A stretch of 64,000 bases of DNA from Paracamarosporium sp. OC-R06-R3 (lineage: Eukaryota > Ascomycota > Dothideomycetes > Pleosporales > Didymosphaeriaceae), in NCBI GenBank assembly GCA_019828545.1, contig JACVRA010000202.1:672052-736051 (forward strand), written 5' to 3'. The translations under genes were made by a program, and so were the position numbers. Positions 47,922 through 56,326 of this stretch are shown in pieces. A model generated the notes under the pieces. It made no database searches, was not told the DNA's origin, and saw only the letters and a program-made list of their open reading frames with translations. How positions within the stretch are numbered: position 1 is the stretch's first letter; every line of letters starts with the position of its first letter.

Positions 47922-48584
47922 ATGACAACCAAATCATCTCTTCGCGAGACACTGTCCCTCGCCCACACAGCCGAGTGCAAGCTCCAGATAGCAGCGGACC
48001 GCCCGGATAAGGATCTGCGATTCGTCCTAGGCCACGCGCTTACCCTCGATTCCATCTCATTACGTCTAGTCGAAATTGAACGCGAGGCGGCCATTATCCA
48101 GCAACCAAGCCATGCAAGCGGCGTCAAATTCCAAGCTGCCGGAAACGGCTCAACTAAAAGGAAAACAAGCCCGCCTCCAAGCAGATTTACGGAGATGCGT
48201 GCAAGCGATGAGGAAGACGAAGATGAAGAAATCGACGATTTAAGCAGCGAGGATGACCAGGACGAGCTTGCGCTTACAAGATTTCCTTCTGGATCTACGA
48301 AACCACCACAAGAGCCACCGCCGCTTGTTCCATCCGAGGATGATTCGGAGGAGGAAGAGGATCCTCCATCCCCGGAGCTACCAAGCGAGGATGCGTTACG
48401 AGATATCACTAAGGGTGATGGCGACGAGTATCTCATGAACGCGTACACAAGCGTCAAGGGGTGTCGCTGTCACGGGCACAAGGAGGATGCGCCGAATCTG
48501 GGGAGGATTTGGGAGTTACCAGCAAAGGTTGGCGAGGAACGAGCAGATGGTGTAAGAATTGCTGTGGCCGAGGTTGCTGCGTGA
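47922..48584 (+). CDS. Conserved hypothetical acidic protein
   Basis: An intronless 220-residue frame. The N-terminal third is helical (RETLSLAHTAECKLQIAADR, HALTLDSISLRLVEIE). The middle is strongly acidic (SDEEDEDEEIDDLSSEDD, then SEDDSEEEEDPPSPE). The end contains CRCHGHKEDAPN, a possible Cys/His element, and VRIAVAEVAA. No known domain recognised. Composition and ATG context support a real gene, possibly a nuclear protein given its acidic stretches, which is inference. Confidence 0.6.
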   Translation: MTTKSSLRETLSLAHTAECKLQIAADRPDKDLRFVLGHALTLDSISLRLVEIEREAAIIQQPSHASGVKFQAAGNGSTKRKTSPPPSRFTEMRASDEEDEDEEIDDLSSEDDQDELALTRFPSGSTKPPQEPPPLVPSEDDSEEEEDPPSPELPSEDALRDITKGDGDEYLMNAYTSVKGCRCHGHKEDAPNLGRIWELPAKVGEERADGVRIAVAEVAA

Positions 48585-49965
48585 AACATCTCAGTAGCAT
48601 TCATATGCTTTAGGCTACCCAACACATGAATGAAGCGTACGGACATCGAATTGGAACGGTATCACGATTTATGAAACACTTAGGAAAGGAGTTAGGAAAG
48701 TCCGGCGCGGGGGCAGCCTCACGGGTTGAGTCGCATTGTAAATCCAAAGCATTCACGAAGTCTAAAACGTCTTCCTCAATATCCGGCTGTTCCACACCCA
48801 AAGAGATAGTAATTAAAACAAAATTCCAGCTTTGCAGTCTCATTTTCGATCCGTGGAGCCATACTGTATCGTGGGTCCGTAACAGCAGCTCACCCAACAT
48901 CCTCACGCAGACATGTTACCAACTCGCCTAGGACATCTCCACCTATCAGCCTATTGGTGCAGACTTTCATTAACCCTTTGAAACTGACAAGAGGTCGAAA
49001 CTTGGTGGTATTCACTTCCGACCTCGCCAAAGCATCGCTAGCTTCTGATAACGGGTGGCATAGGATGACGTATCTTTAATTCTTTTCACGATTCTCTTCA
49101 TCGAGTGATTAGCTTCAGCGTCCTGCATGTTTGATGACGAGCCACACGACGTTGCAGTATCGCCCAATCTCTAACCATGGGCTTCTCAAAGACGTCGAAA
49201 GCCAATGTTTTGAAGCCATGAGTCGTGAAGAGAAACATAGCTTTGTTAGCTGGGTCAGATCTAGTAATACAGGAAATCAGACCTCAAGTATCCGCCACTA
49301 TAGAGATCTTGCCAGTGCAACGCATTTGTCGGCTGTCCCAAGCACCATCTATAACGCCAATACAGCTGGCATCGATCAAACTCAGTGTTTAATCCTTGGA
49401 TCCATCAGTTATTTCTCAAATAAAAAGGAAGCGAAAACAGCCATAAGAGGAAAGTCCATAGTCAATATGCTAAACAATGCTATTTTAATTTGGGTTGCTA
49501 TCACCCTTCAGCAGATGTGCGCGGTGGAACCAATGTGGAAGATTCGTTCGACAAGTAAATTCTACTGTAATTAGCAAACAATAAGCAAGTCAGTAGGTGT
49601 TTAGTCGAAGTGCATTGAATGGATATATGGGCTTTAACACGTTTCTGATGTAATAATTTACTGGTTCGCAGGATGCATAATATGTTCCATTATTCTACGT
49701 ACAACAAGATAGGCTTGAACGAATGTAGGGATACGACGAACGTGTGGTCTTGCAAAAGGTACTTGATGTGGACAAGACACAGTGTCTACCTTTGGTTTGC
49801 CAGAGAAAAGAGTGCATCGTTCATTCGGATTGCGAATATCCGACACTTGGTGTCGATGAAGCATATGGCCTGGGTAGCACTGTGAACGTAGCTAACCGGC
49901 CCAGTCACGGTAGATTGTCCAGTTGATGATTAGTCAGTGGTGCGCTTGTTGTGGCCGAGACCATC
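48585..49965. other. Intergenic, no gene called
   Basis: About 1.4 kb. A 147-codon plus-strand frame at 49131-49574 lacks domain features and was not called. The base composition is AT-richer than the block to the left, marking the start of the repeat-protein region. Confidence 0.45.
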
Positions 49966-50859
49966 TTAACCATTAATGCGATTGATCGGTGCAGCTTCAG
50001 CGGTACGTTTGCTAGTGCGCATAGCTCCGCTTTCACCATGGATGCGGTTGATCGGTGCAGCTTCAGCGGTACGTTTGTTCGATTCCCGGACAGCTCGTTT
50101 ATCTACTTCTTGACTTGCTGAATCGACCGTGCCGGTGCGTTTATTTGATCCTCGTACAGTGCCACGTGCCTCGAGCGTTATCTCATTGTCTGCTTCCTCT
50201 GTGCTACGAGAACCCTTGGGTCGACTCAGAATAGGAGATCGCTGCTCGTTCCTGACAACTTCCGTCTGAGAGCCGTCCTCAGCTTCGCCCTCAAACCCAC
50301 GTCGTCCCGGAGGAGGATTCTTGGAACGGACATTCGGTTCAGGGGAACGAGCCTCAACCTCTTTCTCGTCACGTTTGCCGTTCGCTCGATAGAGGGGTTT
50401 GGCTTCGCGCTTGCCACCGGTACGGGAAATTGGTTCGGCTGATCGTTCCTCGATGTCGTCCTCCTCGTTTTGCTCTTCTGCTAGACCTCGGGAACTTTTG
50501 GGGCGGTTCAAAATGGGAGAGCGTCCCTCGTTCCTGATAGCGCCCGTGCCGATGCTTGTCTTAGCTGCTATCTCCTCTTCATCATGCTCCTCTGCTAGGC
50601 TTCGAGCATCTTTGGATCTGCTTATGGGAGATCGTCCCTCATTCCTGATAGCACCTACGTCGATGCTAGCTTCGGTTGGCTCGGGCGTGTAGTCATCAAC
50701 ATCGATCTCACGTTTGGTAGAGGTTTTGAGACCGGGTTGGCCAGGTTGATAACGATCATGTCCCCCAATGGAGTTGCTCTTGTAGATAGGATCTGCGGCT
50801 GGGACTGGTGCAGTGATGACGCAAAGGGCGAAAGTAGCGATGACGAATGTGGAACGCAT
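49966..50859 (-). CDS. Secreted repeat-protein precursor, mixed repeats (KEP-1)
   Basis: An intronless 297-residue protein. A signal peptide is clear (MRSTFVIATFAL, then CVITAPVPAADP; cleavage near residue 17). Three degenerate repeats of the form [AV][IV]RNE[GQ]RSPI plus a basic tail (RSKDARS, RPKSSRG, RPKGSRS) occupy about residues 72-220. The C-terminal part has TVRGSNKRT, AVRESNKRT and two copies of KRTAEAAPINRI. Thus it carries divergent forms of the repeat units of both downstream paralogues. Dibasic KR sites and TAEA spacers suggest Kex2 and dipeptidyl aminopeptidase processing in the secretory pathway. Acidic/polar linkers separate the units. No cysteine lies outside the signal peptide. 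After the TAA the frame continues for 11 codons with another NKR (see findings). The function is unknown. Confidence 0.8.
   Translation of the reverse strand: MRSTFVIATFALCVITAPVPAADPIYKSNSIGGHDRYQPGQPGLKTSTKREIDVDDYTPEPTEASIDVGAIRNEGRSPISRSKDARSLAEEHDEEEIAAKTSIGTGAIRNEGRSPILNRPKSSRGLAEEQNEEDDIEERSAEPISRTGGKREAKPLYRANGKRDEKEVEARSPEPNVRSKNPPPGRRGFEGEAEDGSQTEVVRNEQRSPILSRPKGSRSTEEADNEITLEARGTVRGSNKRTGTVDSASQEVDKRAVRESNKRTAEAAPINRIHGESGAMRTSKRTAEAAPINRING
49976..50079. repeat. 38-bp direct repeat inside KEP-1 (49976-50013 and 50042-50079)
   Basis: Two nearly identical copies (ATGCG[AG]TTGATCGGTGCA, then GCTTCAGCGGTACGTTTG) encode the two KRTAEAAPINRI units at the C-terminus. Confidence 0.85.
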
Positions 50860-50916
50860 GTTGTCAGCGAGTGGTAGTGTGGTAATGGAGTTTTCTAATG
50901 CTTTTTATTGCGAATG

Positions 50917-50960
50917 GTGCGCAGCACTTATAGGGCTAAAAAATAGTAATAGGCACAGCC
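50917..50960 (-). promoter_or_regulatory. Proximal promoter module of KEP-1
   Basis: On the sense strand GGCTGTGCCT (50960-50951) is followed by GTGCTGCGCAC (50927-50917), about 58 bp before the ATG. The same pair with the same spacing precedes both paralogues. Confidence 0.6.
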
Positions 50961-51122
50961 TTGAAGAAATTGATGGTAGAAGATGATGAGAAGGGTAGTG
51001 ATCGAGAAGATCTGTCTGATGATTTTCTGCCGTTCGAGACATGGTGAGTACACTGAATTTATACATTCAGAACTGAACCAAGTGATTGCTCTAGTGTGCT
51101 GGATGTGGACCCAAATATTGGA

Positions 51123-51433
51123 ACGCTGGTCGTGCCGCACAGGTGAGTGAGGCAGTGCGCGATCGGCATCAACAAGCCCTGAACACCATGAAACGCTACG
51201 AATCGGTCTAGCCCACAGTAGGTTAAGCTAGCGTGCCTACCAGCATCTTATTGGATAAAATGCCTGTACACTACGGCTAAAAGTCGCGATCGCCCCAAGC
51301 GCTTAACTCTGAGATACCTGGTTAGTAGCAAGTACAATCGATTCACCCATCGTTGACTACCGAGCAGGCTTCGACCAATGGCATGTTGGACCCCAATCCC
51401 GCTCAGCCCATTTGAACCACGCCGCAGCGCTTG
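51123..51433 (-). promoter_or_regulatory. Distal promoter modules of KEP-1
   Basis: Two blocks are shared with the KEP-2 upstream region at matching distances: 51123-51165 (CACAGGTGAGTGAGGCAGTG on the plus strand) and 51373-51433 (ACCAATGG, GTTGGACCCC and GCAGCGCTT in order). Confidence 0.55.
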
Positions 51434-52939
51434 AACACAGCATCAATAGACAAACTTTGGTGATTTCGTCCGTATATAGAAGGCGCGCAGGTGATGCTCA
51501 AGAATTTGTGTTGCTTGAGTGTGACAGGATGCAGCCCGTGCAGCCGTGAGAACGTACGGATGTCTTATCCGTTTGTATAGGTTTTGATAGCGTTGTTCTC
51601 GAATACCGCAAGGCAGACTCCATGATTGTCATGTGTGAGGTAATAAACAGACAGTGTGTTTTGGCGGGGAGATATGTACGTGCAAATCTTATTGTAAAAG
51701 TTAATCTGTCATAGGCACGGATGAAGCCGTGCAGTCAAAACACGAAAGTTGCAGTTATTGTCTTATACACGGCTTTGAAGAAATGTAGATTCATATTGTA
51801 AGCCTTCATTTGTCTCTAGATGTATACCCTATTTGTCTTATCAATCATGGTTTAAGTCTACTAAGATCGTCTCTAAGACTTCACCTCTTTGACGGCGAAC
51901 AATTTCTTGATGGCGAGTGAAAAGATGTCCACAAGTCGCTAGATATAGTACCAGCTGTGTCGGTGGTTGGTTTCACAGTTTAACGACATAAAAAGGTGTT
52001 TTTGGTCTTCTTACATGAAAGGATCATTTATCGTAGAACCGACATGAAGTAGGGTTAGCGTGTTAGGTTTTTTTCATTACATTGCTTGCATCTCTGGTCC
52101 CTATCGGGAGCGTATATCCTTCAAGTTTTATGACTGTCAGGCCACACATTTCCATTAGATTTAGTCACTGTGCCTAGTATGCTCGTTTAAACTACATCAG
52201 AATCCAGTCAACGGGACTTTGACGCAGGTCAAACCTACGTTAACTCTGTTATGAATATCAGAAGACTAATGCTCTGGCCAATTCATAAGCGTAGTCGTGT
52301 TATAACCCAAGATGTGAGATGAGTGCATGCAAAGCGATGCAGACCGCGTTAACTGTCTGAACTTCTCGGTCAACGAATTGAAACCTACACCAGTATACAA
52401 GACTTATCATATTACGTTTCAGGAGGAAAACCTTTGAGGAAATGGTGTTGTGGCAAAAAATAATGCGGCGTTTCATGTGGTTGTACAAACGAACGGACAA
52501 CGGCGGGAAAATTCATGCAAATGCGCTTCGCGTTTGAGACCGATGGTTTTCGATTGATTAGCACTCTTATCCACGGAATAAAGCAGTGGGAAAGTCACGG
52601 TCAAGGGATAAGGGGTCATTCTGAACATGATGGACTGTATTGGCTCGAAGACTATTCAGGTATACACGTTGTGTCACTTCCTGTCTCTATCCAGTCACAT
52701 CCTTGAATACACCTCGATATGCGTGTGACTTTCAAGAAGACACAGACAAAGGTCAAAGGAAGAAGGAGAAAATGAACGGTCGAGACCAACTTTGCATCTC
52801 AAGTTTGGCGTTGCTAGGTCGCTACAAGTTGAACATATACCTAGGACTGTGCGGTTGTTGTTCAGTTTGGTTGGAGTGCCTCGAAGAGGTCCGAGCCGCT
52901 GAAGCTGCGGGCTTTGGGGGCTTTGATAAGTCTGCTTGC

Positions 52940-53722
52940 CTAGGTAGAGCGACCCTGGTTGCGGACGGCACGCTCCTCAATTGCTTCCTCCTCTTCCTCG
53001 ACGTCACGACCTTGGTTCCGGATGGCAGCTTCGGCCTCAGCGTCGCGACCTTGATTGCGGACAGCACGACCTTGATTGCGAACAGCAGGCTCAGCTTCCG
53101 CATCGTGACCTTGGTTACGAACAGCGCGGCCCTGGTTCCTTACAGCGGGTTCAGCCTCAGCATCACGGCCTTGATTGCGAACAGCGCGGCCTTGATTGCG
53201 AACAGCGCGGCCTTGATTGCGAACAGCGCGGCCTTGATTGCGAACAGCGCGGCCTTGATTGCGAATGGCAGCTTCGGGTTCAGCGTCACGGCCCTGGTTA
53301 CGGACAGCGCGGCTTTGATTGCGAACAGCAGGCTCAGCTTCAGCATCGCGACCTTGGTTTCGAACCGCGCGGGCTTCGACTTGTTCTTCGTCCTCCTCTT
53401 CCTCTGCGTCGTCTTGAGCGGAACGCCCCTGGTTGCGGATTGCGCGTCCCTGGTTTCTGATAGCGCGTGCCTTGATGTCTTCCACTTCGAATTCTACTTC
53501 ATTGTCTTCCTCATCAGACCGGCCTTGATTGCGAATGGCGCGGCCCTGATTCCTGACGGCGCGGCCCTGATTTCTGATGGCACGGGCTCCAACAGTAATA
53601 TCACGCCCACCGTTGGTCGTCAAGCGAGAGTCTACAGCACGTACTGCATTGAAGTCGGCCTCGGGAACGGGAGCAGCAAAAGCGGCGAGCGCGAAAGTAG
53701 CGATGATGAGAGCGGAACGCAT
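52940..53722 (-). CDS. Secreted repeat-protein precursor with 19 A[VI]RNQGR units (KEP-2)
   Basis: An intronless 260-residue protein. The signal peptide is MRSALIIATFALAAFA, then APVPEAD. Nineteen heptapeptides A[VI]RNQGR (one AVRNQSR, one AVRNQGH) begin at about residue 46 and run to the end, as clusters of one to five separated by acidic spacers in the N-terminal half (SDEEDNEVEFEVEDIK) and by DAEAEP, DAEPEA or DAEAEA in the C-terminal half. The spacers consist of X-Ala/X-Pro dipeptides, substrates of Ste13-type peptidases. The units end in a single Arg, not KR, so Kex2 cleavage is less certain than in KEP-3. The TAG at 52942-52940 aligns with a Trp codon of KEP-3 and the frame continues with a conserved 25-residue tail to a TGA at 52864-52862. 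No cysteine occurs in the predicted mature part. Confidence 0.82.
   Translation of the reverse strand: MRSALIIATFALAAFAAPVPEADFNAVRAVDSRLTTNGGRDITVGARAIRNQGRAVRNQGRAIRNQGRSDEEDNEVEFEVEDIKARAIRNQGRAIRNQGRSAQDDAEEEEDEEQVEARAVRNQGRDAEAEPAVRNQSRAVRNQGRDAEPEAAIRNQGRAVRNQGRAVRNQGRAVRNQGRAVRNQGRDAEAEPAVRNQGRAVRNQGHDAEAEPAVRNQGRAVRNQGRDAEAEAAIRNQGRDVEEEEEAIEERAVRNQGRST
53166..53270. repeat. 21-bp coding minisatellite in KEP-2, five units
   Basis: CGGCCTTGATTGCGAACAGC plus G is repeated almost perfectly, the last copy diverged. Each unit encodes one repeat heptapeptide on the minus strand. The near identity indicates recent slippage or conversion. Confidence 0.9.
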
Positions 53723-53777
53723 GTTGGTGGTGTTGTGTATTAGATGTTTTGTGTTTCGTAGTTTTGGTTTGCAGGTA

Positions 53778-53825
53778 GTGCACAGCACCGTGAAATTAGT
53801 AAAAGCAGTAAAAGTAGGCACAGCC
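53778..53825 (-). promoter_or_regulatory. Proximal promoter module of KEP-2
   Basis: On the sense strand GGCTGTGCCT (53825-53816) and GTGCTGTGCAC (53788-53778) lie 56 bp before the ATG, matching KEP-1 and KEP-3. Confidence 0.6.
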
Positions 53826-53967
53826 TAAGTGTAGAAGATGATTTGGAAAGATCCACTAGCAGATTTTCTGTCCTTCGAAAGGTGGTGAATTGACAGACTT
53901 TATACATCTCGAGTGCGTTCAAGAGGACCCTGTGATAAAATGTGAGCACATTGACCAGAGTACTGAA

Positions 53968-54303
53968 GCGCTGGCTGTGCCGTACAGGTGAATGAGGCAG
54001 TGCGCGATCGTCACTTGGCGTAGGTAGTATGTTGGTCCACTACGTCCAATTATGACGAACAAGGTCTGCGATTAGGGCAAAGACTGCAGAAGATCTGAGC
54101 ACTTCATTGGCACAATACTGTGAGTGCATAAGACTATGGCTAAATTTCGCAATGAGATTAAGCGCTCGGTGTTGAAGTACCGTTTGGTTGAATTCTCAGG
54201 CACAGTTGCATACGAATCACGAGTTGTCGGTACAGTTTTACTGGCCAATGGTTAGTTGGACCCCACATCGGTTCGGCCCATCTGCACTACGCCGTAGCGC
54301 TTC
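53968..54303 (-). promoter_or_regulatory. Distal promoter modules of KEP-2
   Basis: 53968-54010 (plus strand TACAGGTGAATGAGGCAGTG) and 54243-54303 (GGCCAATGG, GTTGGACCCC, GTAGCGCTT) match the blocks upstream of KEP-1 at nearly the same distances from the ATG (246 against 264 bp, and 521 against 514 bp). Confidence 0.55.
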
Positions 54304-55195
54304 CACGGAACTCTCGGATACTTTGTATTGCATTTGGAAGGTGGTATTCATATGCTGTGCTTGTAAGTTCGAACGTGAGAGCATGCAGCGGCAGATACAT
54401 TCCAAAGCCATGTCTGGTCCCCAGTATAGGTAGCCATGTTCCCTATTTAATGGTTTGGGTGTGGGTTTGCAAGTTGAGACTCTTCTCTGTCAATTATTGT
54501 GGTCGCTTTATATATCGAGCAACTGTACAGCATTGCCTCATGATTGCTGGTATGTAACACATATATGACTAATTGATGACTTTCAGCCTCGCTCGAAGCC
54601 CCGACAATCTTTTTTTCTTGGTATGTGAATGCAAAACCGTACGTGCGCCCTACAGAAGGCTGTACGTGTGTACAATCTGTCGGGTCTGAAAATTGTATCT
54701 CACTGCAGCCACCATGTCATCTCAGACCTCTTGCATGATGAGTGTCTCACTGCATCTTGGAGGCTTCCTGTTGATTTACTTTTTACGTGAATATCAGAGC
54801 GGACAATCACAGCCTAATGACTGCTATCATCAACTGTGAATATACATTCGATAGACACGCAGTTTCAAGAATCACAGGGCATTTGAGCAAGGCTGATAAC
54901 GGTCAATACAAAATTTCATATCAAAGATCAACTAGTATAATCGAAGTGCGCGGCGGGATGATTTCTATTGGCTCGAAGTCTACATAAGTATGTACTTCAT
55001 GCTTACATCTTGCCTCGCTGTTGCACTCTCCCACGCAGGGGCTATCGTCCAAAGCATGTACGAACTTGACAAAGGAAGTAAAAGATGAGTGAAAGGTCTG
55101 GCTCGGCGAACTGCCGCTGGGACAAGACAAAGTTGTTGACACTGTCAGTCGATGGAAATTAGAGAACACCCTTAAGGGTTCCATATTGACGATCT

Positions 55196-56326
55196 TCAGT
55201 TGGGCTGGCGTGCGTTCATGAGAGCAGCGCTGCTGAAGCCGCGAGCCTTCAGAGCCTCAATAAGACCGTTTGCCCAGGTGGAACGCTTGTTTGAGCCACG
55301 GACTGCGGCTTCGGCTTCGGCTTCGCGCTTATTTGATCCTCGAACTGCAGCCTCGGCTTCACGCTTGTTTGATCCTCGAACTGCAGCTTCAGCTTCGCGC
55401 TTGTTTGATCCTCGAACAGCAGCCTCAGCCTCACGCTTGTTTGAACCGCGGACTGCAGCTTCGGCCTCAGCATCACGTTTGTTGGACCCTCGGATGGCGG
55501 GTTCGGCTTCAGCATCAGCGGTGCGCTTGTTCGATCCTCGGACAGCGGGCTCAGCAGTACGCTTGTTAGAACCGCGGACGGCACGCTTGTTGGAGCCGCG
55601 GACAGCACGCTTGTTGGAGCCACGGACGGCACGCTTGTTGGAGCCACGGACGGCACGCTTGTTGGAGCCACGGACAGCACGGGCATCGAGCTCCTCGTCG
55701 TCTTCTTCAGAGCGACGGTTGGATCCGCGGACAGCACGGGTATCGATCTCCTCCTCCTCGTCATCGTCATCGGATCGGCGGTTGGAGCCTCGTACTGCGC
55801 GCTTGTTGGAACCGCGGACAGCACGAGCATCGATCTCCTCTTCATCGTCGTCTTCCTCAGAGCGACGGTTGGAACCGCGAACGGCACGCTTGTTGGATCC
55901 ACGAACGGCACGCTTGTTGGAGCCGCGAACAGCACGGGCATCGATTTCCTCGTCATCATCGTCGGACCGGCGGTTGGAGCCTCGCACTGCACGCTTGTTG
56001 GAGCCACGGACAGCACGAGCATCGATCTCCTCATCTTCTTCCTCAGAGCGACGGTTAGATCCGCGAACAGCACGTGCCTCAAACTCTTCTACATCTTCAT
56101 CTTCATCTTCTACGTCCCTTCGGTTCGAGCCTCGAACGGCTCGTGCTTCGACCAGTGCATCCTCCTCTTCCTCCTCCGCGACCTCACGAGATGAGATCAC
56201 AAATCCACCATTTGCTAACCTGGAAATGCCACGATCAACTGGTGCGGGTGCTTGAATCTCAGGTTCGGGGACTGGAGCAGCAAGGAGAGTAAGGGCAAAA
56301 GTAGCGATGATGAGTGCAGAACGCAT
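55196..56326 (-). CDS. Secreted repeat-protein precursor with 22 A[VI]RGSN[KR]R units (KEP-3)
   Basis: An intronless 376-residue protein. The signal peptide is MRSALIIATFALTLLA, then APVPEPE. Twenty-two octapeptides A[VI]RGSN[KR]R follow, each ending in a dibasic KR or RR, the Kex2 endoprotease site. In the N-terminal half clusters are separated by acidic spacers (SEEEDEEIDAR). In the C-terminal half the spacers are TAEP, TADAEAEP, DAEAEA, EAEA (three times) and EAEAEA, all X-Ala/X-Pro dipeptides, as in the KREAEA spacers of yeast alpha-factor. Predicted processing by Kex2, a Ste13-type dipeptidyl aminopeptidase and a Kex1-type carboxypeptidase would give the hexapeptide AVRGSN in up to 22 copies. 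The tail after the last repeat (STWANGLIEALKARGF onward) is non-repetitive. No cysteine is present. Processing is inferred; the receptor and role are unknown. Confidence 0.85.
   Translation of the reverse strand: MRSALIIATFALTLLAAPVPEPEIQAPAPVDRGISRLANGGFVISSREVAEEEEEDALVEARAVRGSNRRDVEDEDEDVEEFEARAVRGSNRRSEEEDEEIDARAVRGSNKRAVRGSNRRSDDDDEEIDARAVRGSNKRAVRGSNKRAVRGSNRRSEEDDDEEEIDARAVRGSNKRAVRGSNRRSDDDDEEEEIDTRAVRGSNRRSEEDDEELDARAVRGSNKRAVRGSNKRAVRGSNKRAVRGSNKRAVRGSNKRTAEPAVRGSNKRTADAEAEPAIRGSNKRDAEAEAAVRGSNKREAEAAVRGSNKREAEAAVRGSNKREAEAAVRGSNKREAEAEAAVRGSNKRSTWANGLIEALKARGFSSAALMNARQPN
55559..55678. repeat. 24-bp coding minisatellite in KEP-3, five units
   Basis: ACGCTTGTTGGAGCCACGGA plus CGGC is repeated five times with few changes, each unit encoding one AVRGSNKR on the minus strand. 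Confidence 0.9.

Larger units (their letters stand above)
50860..52861. other. KEP-1 upstream region and KEP-2 3' flank
   Basis: About 2.0 kb without genes. The part nearest KEP-1 (to about 51435) holds the modules shared with the other paralogues. The remainder is AT-rich with no coding signal. Positions 52638-52675 match 54964-55000 downstream of the third paralogue, at the same distance from the ends of the coding units. Confidence 0.6.
53723..55195. other. KEP-2 upstream region and KEP-3 3' flank
   Basis: About 1.5 kb without genes. It contains the shared promoter modules up to about 54303, then AT-rich sequence. Confidence 0.6.

Noticed and set aside
52640..53743. Long plus-strand open frame (367 codons) across KEP-2
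   Set aside because: It is antisense to the repeat array. In-frame 21-bp repeats without stops automatically keep other frames open, and its product is a low-complexity Ala/Ile/Asn repeat without start context.
55200..56255. Plus-strand open frame (351 codons) across KEP-3
   Set aside because: Same effect of the 24-bp repeats. The minus strand has the signal peptide, Kex2 sites and shared promoter modules.
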